Below are positions 55,242 to 64,000 of a DNA stretch of 64,000 nucleotides, one piece after another. The DNA lies in NCBI GenBank assembly GCA_963772805.1, contig CAVYYU010000003.1, forward strand, positions 408,400-472,399. Direction: 5' to 3'. Within the stretch, counting starts at the first letter, position 1, and the number at the start of each line of letters is the position of its first letter. Source of the stretch: Legionella_A sp963772805. GTDB lineage: Bacteria; Pseudomonadota; Gammaproteobacteria; Legionellales; Legionellaceae. The notes beneath the pieces were generated by a model. The model was not told where the DNA came from, did no database searches, and worked only from the letters and a program-made list of their open reading frames with translations. Position numbers and translations under genes: made by a program.

Positions 55242-55844
55242 ATGCTGAATGCAGTTTGGCTGGGAATGATTTTCATGTCTGTGATTGTTGGCGTTATCCA
55301 GGGCCGAATTGACGCAGTAGTACAGGCGGTTACAGATTCGGCAAAACTGGGTTTTGAAGTCGCAATTGGTCTGACAGGCATCATGGCATTATGGTTAGGT
55401 ATCATGGGTATCGCCTCAGAGTCGGGTCTGGTAAAAATTTTGTCGCGTGCCCTGCGGCCCATCATGCGTCGTCTGTTCCCGGATGTACCTCTGGATGATC
55501 CTGCTATGGGGGCGATGGTACTTAACATTTCAGCAAATATGTTGGGGCTTACTAATGCTGCAACGCCATTTGGATTGCAAGCAATGAAAGAGTTACAACG
55601 CTTGAATACCCATGTTCATACCGCGAGTAATTCAATGTGTACCTTCCTGGCAATTAATACATCAAGTGTTCAAATAATCCCGGCAACGGCTATCGCATTT
55701 CTCTCGGCTAACGGCAGCTTGCATCCAAGTGAAGTAATTTTTAGTTCACTGGTAGCAACGAGCGCTTCAACAATCGTCGCAATTATTGCCGTTACCCAAC
55801 TGGCCAAGTTACCACGTTATCAAATCAAAGAAACGGACAATTAA
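55242..55844 (+). CDS. spmA: spore-maturation-like membrane protein A (nucleoside recognition domain)
   Basis: A 200-residue membrane protein of the Gate/SpmA family. Conserved stretches are LTGIMALWLGIMGIAES and NMLGLTNAATPFGLQAM. In non-sporulating bacteria such proteins are putative transporters or membrane scaffolds with no settled function. The stop and the next start overlap by one base (TAATG), so it is coupled to spmB. Confidence 0.85.
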   Translation: MLNAVWLGMIFMSVIVGVIQGRIDAVVQAVTDSAKLGFEVAIGLTGIMALWLGIMGIASESGLVKILSRALRPIMRRLFPDVPLDDPAMGAMVLNISANMLGLTNAATPFGLQAMKELQRLNTHVHTASNSMCTFLAINTSSVQIIPATAIAFLSANGSLHPSEVIFSSLVATSASTIVAIIAVTQLAKLPRYQIKETDN

Positions 55845-56377
55845 TGATCGCTTTAGCAAGTCAATTATCTAACTGGATACTTATCGCGTTTATTGCGGGT
55901 ATTCCACTTTATGGTCTGATTAAAAAAATTAATGTATATGACGCATTTATCGTCGGTGCGAAGCAGGGATTTGAGACGAGCGTGAGCATCATTCCTTACC
56001 TAATCGCAATGCTAGTCGCTATAGGAATGTTGCGGGCCTCGGGTTTTTTTGAGCTTTTGTATGCTTTGTTAGCACCAGTATTAAAGGTAATAGGTATGCC
56101 GGCCGAGCTCCTTCCTTTGGCATTAATACGTCCTTTTTCAGGCAGCGCTGCTACAGCGGTGATGGCTGAATTAATTCATGAACATGGTGGAAATTCATTA
56201 ATTGCCAAGACTGCTGCCACGATAAATGGTAGTACAGAAACGACATTTTATGTGATTGCCGTGTATTTCGGTGCCGTAAGTATCCAACGCACTCGTCATG
56301 CAATCCCCGCTGGATTGTTGGCTGATCTGGCAGGGGTTATTGCCAGTGTGTGCATATGTCGTTATTTTTTCACCTGA
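55844..56377 (+). CDS. spmB: spore-maturation-like membrane protein B
   Basis: A 177-residue partner of the preceding gene, with the family blocks FETSVSIIPYLIAMLVAI, LPLALIRPFSGSAATAVM and NGSTETTFYVIAVYFG. The two genes form a coupled unit. The function is not known. Confidence 0.85.
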   Translation: MIALASQLSNWILIAFIAGIPLYGLIKKINVYDAFIVGAKQGFETSVSIIPYLIAMLVAIGMLRASGFFELLYALLAPVLKVIGMPAELLPLALIRPFSGSAATAVMAELIHEHGGNSLIAKTAATINGSTETTFYVIAVYFGAVSIQRTRHAIPAGLLADLAGVIASVCICRYFFT

Positions 56378-56433
56378 CCATGGCTCACACGTATAGGCTC
56401 TGGATTAGAGCATCTTTATAAAGAGAAATGTAA

Positions 56434-57756
56434 TCAGCCGACATCTGCCGATTTTTTTAGAGACGCGGTAAGATACGCTTCTTCGAATAGTTTCATCTGT
56501 GCGAACATAGTACCTGCTCTGGCCTTGAATGAGGCAACTTCTCGTGCAGGAAGCGGAGACGAGCGAGGTAAATCAACGGTAGTGGGATTTTTAGGGTTGT
56601 GGTTTATATGAAATTCGTAATGGCAGTGCGGGCCTGTTGCTAACCCAGTTTGTCCAACATACCCAATGACTTGTCCACGCTTGATATGAGCCCCTTTACT
56701 TAACCCTTTCTGAAATTTGAGCATATGCCCGTATATTGAGGTGAAATTATTGCTGTGTGCTATCTTCACCATATTTCCATAACCACTTTGATGACCAATC
56801 ATTTCCACACGACCATCTCCGGTGGCATGAATCGGGGTACCAATTGATGCGGCTAAGTCCACACCTTTGTGAGGTCTTTTATAATGAAGAATCGGATGTA
56901 TGCGTGATAAGCTGAATGTCGAACTAATATGGCTGAATCTGATTGGATAGCGATCAAATGCTTTCTTCATGCTAGTACCTTGTGGGGTAAAGTAATCATA
57001 ATCGCCATTCGCAAAGGTATAGCGTATTGCCTGATTGCTTTTTCCACGGCTTGTATAGGTTACAGCAATAATTTCGCCAGTATCCACCAGGTTGTTATCA
57101 ATGAAATAGCCTTTATAGATGATAGTAAATTGATCTCCTGCGCGGATATCCTTTGAAAAATCGATTTTCCAATTGAAAATTCCAGTCATTTGTTGAACAA
57201 GCTTATAAGGAATATTGGCACGTTTGGCGGAACCGTATAATGAGCCTTTTACGGTTGCTGTGGCATACTGATTATGGCTTTCTGTCTTTTGGGTCTTGAG
57301 TTCAGTGCGATAATTACTTCCCTCGCGATATACAGTAAGTAGTTGGGTCGCTGATACAGTAATAATTAATTTTTCTAAAACGCCCTTAGTCATTAACAGC
57401 TGTAATTTCAGATTTGGTTTGATACCGGAAAATATTTTAGCATGTGGGTTGTGATCGAGAATGGCGTGTAAAGTTTGGGGACTTATCCCCTGGCGCTTGA
57501 ATACAACAGACATGGAATCGCCAGGGCGTGTAATAACCGTTTGCCACTCATTGTCTTGTATGCCTTCTTGCTGATTATTTTTTTGCGAATCTTCCTTGGG
57601 CAATGAAATGAGTTGATTAGTATAGTTGTTTTGTTTATGGCGAAAGGTTTTTACAAGAAAATAAGGCAATGAAAATGCAATAAACAAAGCAAATAGTGCC
57701 ACTAATTTTGATGGCCTAGCCGATTTTTTTTGTGAGACACGGAGTATATGAGCCAT
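56434..57756 (-). CDS. M23 family murein endopeptidase (MepM-like)
   Basis: A 440-residue exported zinc peptidase that cuts cross-links or stem peptides in peptidoglycan. An N-terminal membrane anchor or signal (about 19-36) is followed by a LysM-like/OapA region. The M23 domain (about 280-415) has the zinc ligands in HKGVDLAASIGTP (H, D) and HCHYEFH (HxH). It is divergent from tyrS, a common neighbour in gammaproteobacteria. Confidence 0.92.
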   Translation of the reverse strand: MAHILRVSQKKSARPSKLVALFALFIAFSLPYFLVKTFRHKQNNYTNQLISLPKEDSQKNNQQEGIQDNEWQTVITRPGDSMSVVFKRQGISPQTLHAILDHNPHAKIFSGIKPNLKLQLLMTKGVLEKLIITVSATQLLTVYREGSNYRTELKTQKTESHNQYATATVKGSLYGSAKRANIPYKLVQQMTGIFNWKIDFSKDIRAGDQFTIIYKGYFIDNNLVDTGEIIAVTYTSRGKSNQAIRYTFANGDYDYFTPQGTSMKKAFDRYPIRFSHISSTFSLSRIHPILHYKRPHKGVDLAASIGTPIHATGDGRVEMIGHQSGYGNMVKIAHSNNFTSIYGHMLKFQKGLSKGAHIKRGQVIGYVGQTGLATGPHCHYEFHINHNPKNPTTVDLPRSSPLPAREVASFKARAGTMFAQMKLFEEAYLTASLKKSADVG

Positions 57757-57927
57757 TATATGCCTTTACTGCAGTTCTATATAAATAAAGCAATTAACTT
57801 GGAGGTTATTAACAAAATCTATTATGCTCGCATGCAAGATTATAATAGACCTAGCAGGAACGAAATATCCGGGCTAAGATACCCGCTGTAAGAACATAGG
57901 TCAATCATTAAAAAAGGTTTTGCTGTC

Positions 57928-59124
57928 ATGGGAATAGAAAAGTCACTGTGTAATGAGTTGCTTCGCGGGTGCGAAGAAGTACTTCCTGAATATGAATTAA
58001 TCAAAAAGTTGAATAAAGGTAGTCCATTAAAAATTAAGGCGGGATTTGATCCAACAGCGCCTGATCTACATTTGGGGCATACTGTTTTACTCAATAAATT
58101 ACGCCAATTTCAGCAGCTTGGTCACGAGGTGATTTTTTTGATTGGCGATTTTACCGCTATGATTGGTGATCCAACGGGAAAAAATGTTACCCGAATGCCG
58201 CTGACTCGGGAAAAGGTGTTAGAAAATGCGCAGACCTATCAGCATCAGGTTTTTAAAATTCTTGATTATGAAAAAACAACGGTTGTATTCAACTCCCAAT
58301 GGTTGGGCAATATGAATGCCGCAGATTTAGTGCGCCTGGCAGCGACTCACACTGTGGCAAGAATGTTAGAGCGAGATGATTTTCATAAGCGCTATACCTC
58401 AGGCCAGCCGATTGCTATTCATGAATTTCTTTACCCTCTTATTCAAGGTTATGATTCAGTTGAGTTAAAAGCAGATATTGAACTGGGTGGTACTGATCAG
58501 AAATTCAATCTATTGATGGGACGCGAATTACAGAAGCATTTTGGACTTGAACCTCAAGTTGTGATGATGACACCTTTAATAGAAGGTCTGGACGGCGTAA
58601 AAAAAATGTCAAAGTCTTTGGATAACTATATAGGTATAAACGAACCAGCAGAGACGATGTTTGGTAAATTGATGTCTATCTCTGATGCATTGATGTGGCG
58701 TTATATTGATTTATTAAGTTTTAAAAGTGGATCCGATATCGCCAATATGAAAAAGGCAGTGGCAGAAGGGTTTAATCCTCGTGATATCAAAATTGATTTT
58801 GCTAAAGAGATAGTGTCTCGCTTTCATGATAAAGATCAGGCCGAAGCAGTGCATCAGGCATTTACAGATCGCTTCCAGAAAAAAGAAATACCGGAAGACT
58901 TAGAAGTGCAGATGATAGCTTGTGACCCAACTACTAATGTAGCTCAATTATTAAAGCAGCTTGATTTGACCAAAAGCACATCAGAGTCAATGCGCTTAAT
59001 AAAACAAGGTGCTGTAAAGATAGACGGTGAGAAAATTGAAGATCCCGCGTTACTGCTAGCGCTTGATACTATATATATAATTCAAGTCGGTAAGCGACGT
59101 TTAGTTAAAGTTAACTTGCAATAA
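57928..59124 (+). CDS. tyrS: tyrosyl-tRNA synthetase
   Basis: Class I synthetase that charges tRNA-Tyr. It has HLGH at residues 48-51, KMSKS at 226-230 and a C-terminal S4 RNA-binding domain (about 330-398). The 398-residue length is of the shorter TyrS type found in many gammaproteobacteria. The rRNA operon lies immediately downstream, with its own promoter. Confidence 0.97.
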   Translation: MGIEKSLCNELLRGCEEVLPEYELIKKLNKGSPLKIKAGFDPTAPDLHLGHTVLLNKLRQFQQLGHEVIFLIGDFTAMIGDPTGKNVTRMPLTREKVLENAQTYQHQVFKILDYEKTTVVFNSQWLGNMNAADLVRLAATHTVARMLERDDFHKRYTSGQPIAIHEFLYPLIQGYDSVELKADIELGGTDQKFNLLMGRELQKHFGLEPQVVMMTPLIEGLDGVKKMSKSLDNYIGINEPAETMFGKLMSISDALMWRYIDLLSFKSGSDIANMKKAVAEGFNPRDIKIDFAKEIVSRFHDKDQAEAVHQAFTDRFQKKEIPEDLEVQMIACDPTTNVAQLLKQLDLTKSTSESMRLIKQGAVKIDGEKIEDPALLLALDTIYIIQVGKRRLVKVNLQ

Positions 59125-59189
59125 ACGGGCTGTTTTACTGGTGCCTGACTGGAAGCTCAAATTTAATTAACAAAAACGCAAAAAAGTGT

Positions 59190-59217
59190 TTGACAAGAAA
59201 ACTGATACGAGTAGAAT
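59190..59217 (+). promoter_or_regulatory. rRNA operon promoter
   Basis: A -35 box TTGACA (59190-59195) and a -10 box TAGAAT (59212-59217) are spaced by 16 bases, about 130 bases before the 16S gene. A GC-rich discriminator follows, as at rRNA promoters. Confidence 0.8.
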
Positions 59218-59260
59218 ACGCACCACTGCCTACGGGGCGAGATCATTAAGAATAGAGAAG

Positions 59261-59281
59261 ACAAACTGTGTGGGCGCTTTG
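59261..59281 (+). other. 5' arm of the 16S rRNA processing stem
   Basis: This 21-base segment (ACAAACTGTGTGGGCGCTTTG) is the exact reverse complement of 60913-60933 downstream of 16S. Together they form the long duplex that RNase III cuts to release pre-16S rRNA. Confidence 0.85.
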
Positions 59282-59348
59282 AATAATATGAGTGCTTAAA
59301 AGAAATAAAGAAGTAAAGAAGTCAGTAGAGATACTGAAACTAGAGATT

Positions 59349-60892
<1,544 letters not shown>

Positions 60893-60912
60893 AATACGGC
60901 ATGATTAGGACG

Positions 60913-60933
60913 CAAAGCGCCCACACAGTTTGT
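60913..60933 (+). other. 3' arm of the 16S rRNA processing stem
   Basis: Perfect 21-base complement of 59261-59281. See the 5' arm. Confidence 0.85.
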
Positions 60934-61088
60934 TTTCAATAGATAAAGACATCCAAGCATTTTTTCGCAGGAAATTTTTCTTTGGTCGAGGTGTCGAAGC
61001 GCGTGAATGAGGGGCGTACGTAAGTGCGTTACCGAGTAAGCAAGCAAGGGCATCGAGAAGAAAGAGAAAGTATCGTCGTAAAAAACAG

Positions 61089-61164
61089 GGGGTCGTAGCT
61101 CAGCTGGGAGAGCACCTGCCTTGCACGCAGGGGGTCAGGAGTTCGATCCTCCTCGGCTCCACCA
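61089..61164 (+). tRNA. tRNA-Ala (anticodon TGC) in the 16S-23S spacer
   Basis: Seventy-six bases from GGGGTCGTAGCTC to an encoded CCA. The anticodon loop is TTGCACG. No tRNA-Ile precedes it, so this spacer has a single tRNA. Confidence 0.97.
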
Positions 61165-61268
61165 ATTGACTGTCTTTATCACTAATATTCAGAAGGAATG
61201 CCTAGATTAAATTGCTTTGGCAGCAGAGTAATTTAATCTGGACTATCCAGAGGTTCATTAAAAATTTG

Positions 61269-61284
61269 GTAGAAATTGAGTTTA
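61269..61284 (+). other. 5' arm of the 23S rRNA processing stem
   Basis: GGTAGAAATTGAGTTT is the exact complement of 63795-63810, which lies between the 23S and 5S genes. The pair forms the expected pre-23S duplex. Confidence 0.7.
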
Positions 61285-61343
61285 ACGCAAGCAAATTTGT
61301 ATTTTCTCTTGTCGAGTATGATCTGAGGTATTTGAGGTTATAT

Positions 61344-63764
<2,421 letters not shown>

Positions 63765-63794
63765 AAAATAGAAAGTATGACTAGATCTTGCAAC

Positions 63795-63810
63795 AAACTC
63801 AATTTCTACC
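63795..63810 (+). other. 3' arm of the 23S rRNA processing stem
   Basis: AAACTCAATTTCTACC complements 61269-61284 perfectly. It lies only 30 bases after the 23S break, showing that the sequence flanking the gene is intact. Confidence 0.7.
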
Positions 63811-63871
63811 GTAGGTTCTTTGAGACCCAGCAGCATGTCTGCCTAACTTGAAAGAAACCTGCAAACAGTTT

Positions 63872-63992
63872 TCCTGGCGACAATAGCTGTTTTCGGAGTA
63901 TCTGCACCCCATCCCATTGAACTCAGAAAGTGAAAGAAACGAGCGCCGATGATAGTGTGGGTTTCCCCATGTGAAAGTAGGTCATTGCCAGG
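63872..63992 (+). rRNA. rrf: 5S ribosomal RNA
   Basis: About 120 bases from TCCTGGCGACAATAGC to TCATTGCCAGG. The two ends pair (CCTGGCGA with TTGCCAGG) and the loop region CCCATCCCATTGAACTC is canonical. A T-rich tail begins at the window edge, so the terminator may be cut off. Confidence 0.95.
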
Positions 63993-64000
63993 TTTTTATT

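Overview
This 64 kb window is a gammaproteobacterial chromosome segment. The 16S rRNA signature, the moderate-to-low GC content and the mix of genes suggest Legionellales, on the Coxiellaceae/Legionella side. That mix includes an ankyrin protein and other eukaryote-like or effector-like proteins, a C-OmpA-type lipoprotein, tandem TyrP-like permeases, SpmA/SpmB and type II secretion gspL/gspM. The placement is inferred from content, not from a search.

Layout. 0.1-3.9 kb is the leftward lepA-lepB-DUF4845-rnc cluster. 4.0-6.7 kb runs rightward with mltB, gspL and gspM. 6.8-14.9 kb holds a SPOR lipoprotein, dgt, three tRNA genes, small proteins, ispA-xseB, an ankyrin protein, a flavoprotein and radA. 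14.9-17.7 kb is a convergent pair of lipid-linked sugar transfer genes: a GT39 transferase and a GT2-GtrA fusion. 17.8-26.5 kb is an AT-rich accessory region of mostly unrecognised genes. 26.6-34.8 kb is a housekeeping block on the minus strand: hemB, tamB, tamA, mutS. 35-43.7 kb has mscS, a CinA-domain protein, obgE, rpmA, rplU, rplY, pth, ychF and a double ABC ATPase. 43.7-48.2 kb is a second accessory patch: a large candidate effector, a Dam-type methylase and two membrane proteins. 48.6-59.1 kb holds two tandem aromatic amino-acid permeases, an OmpA lipoprotein, kup, a DUF1460 protein, spmAB, an M23 peptidase and tyrS. 59.2-64 kb is one rRNA operon: 16S, tRNA-Ala, 23S, 5S.

Three things stand out. 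First, two overlapping frames at 21.3-23.4 kb together carry the full catalytic residue set of the anthrax edema factor / ExoY nucleotidyl cyclase family: R, K-x6-K, D-x-D and H-G-x4-N. One frameshift splits this set. Second, an unrecognised protein at 17.8-20.0 kb ends in seven gapless 30-residue repeats, and a one-base loss in a G tract cuts off its N-terminus. Third, the 23S gene stops abruptly at about E. coli position 2417, so the peptidyl-transferase and sarcin-ricin portion is absent. The outer RNase III processing stem and the 5S gene are nevertheless intact. Either this copy is deleted or the assembly has lost about 490 bases.

The accessory genes look like candidate host-directed effectors, but no secretion apparatus for them (Dot/Icm) lies in the window, so that role is inference. 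No CRISPR array, integrase, transposase or prophage module was seen.
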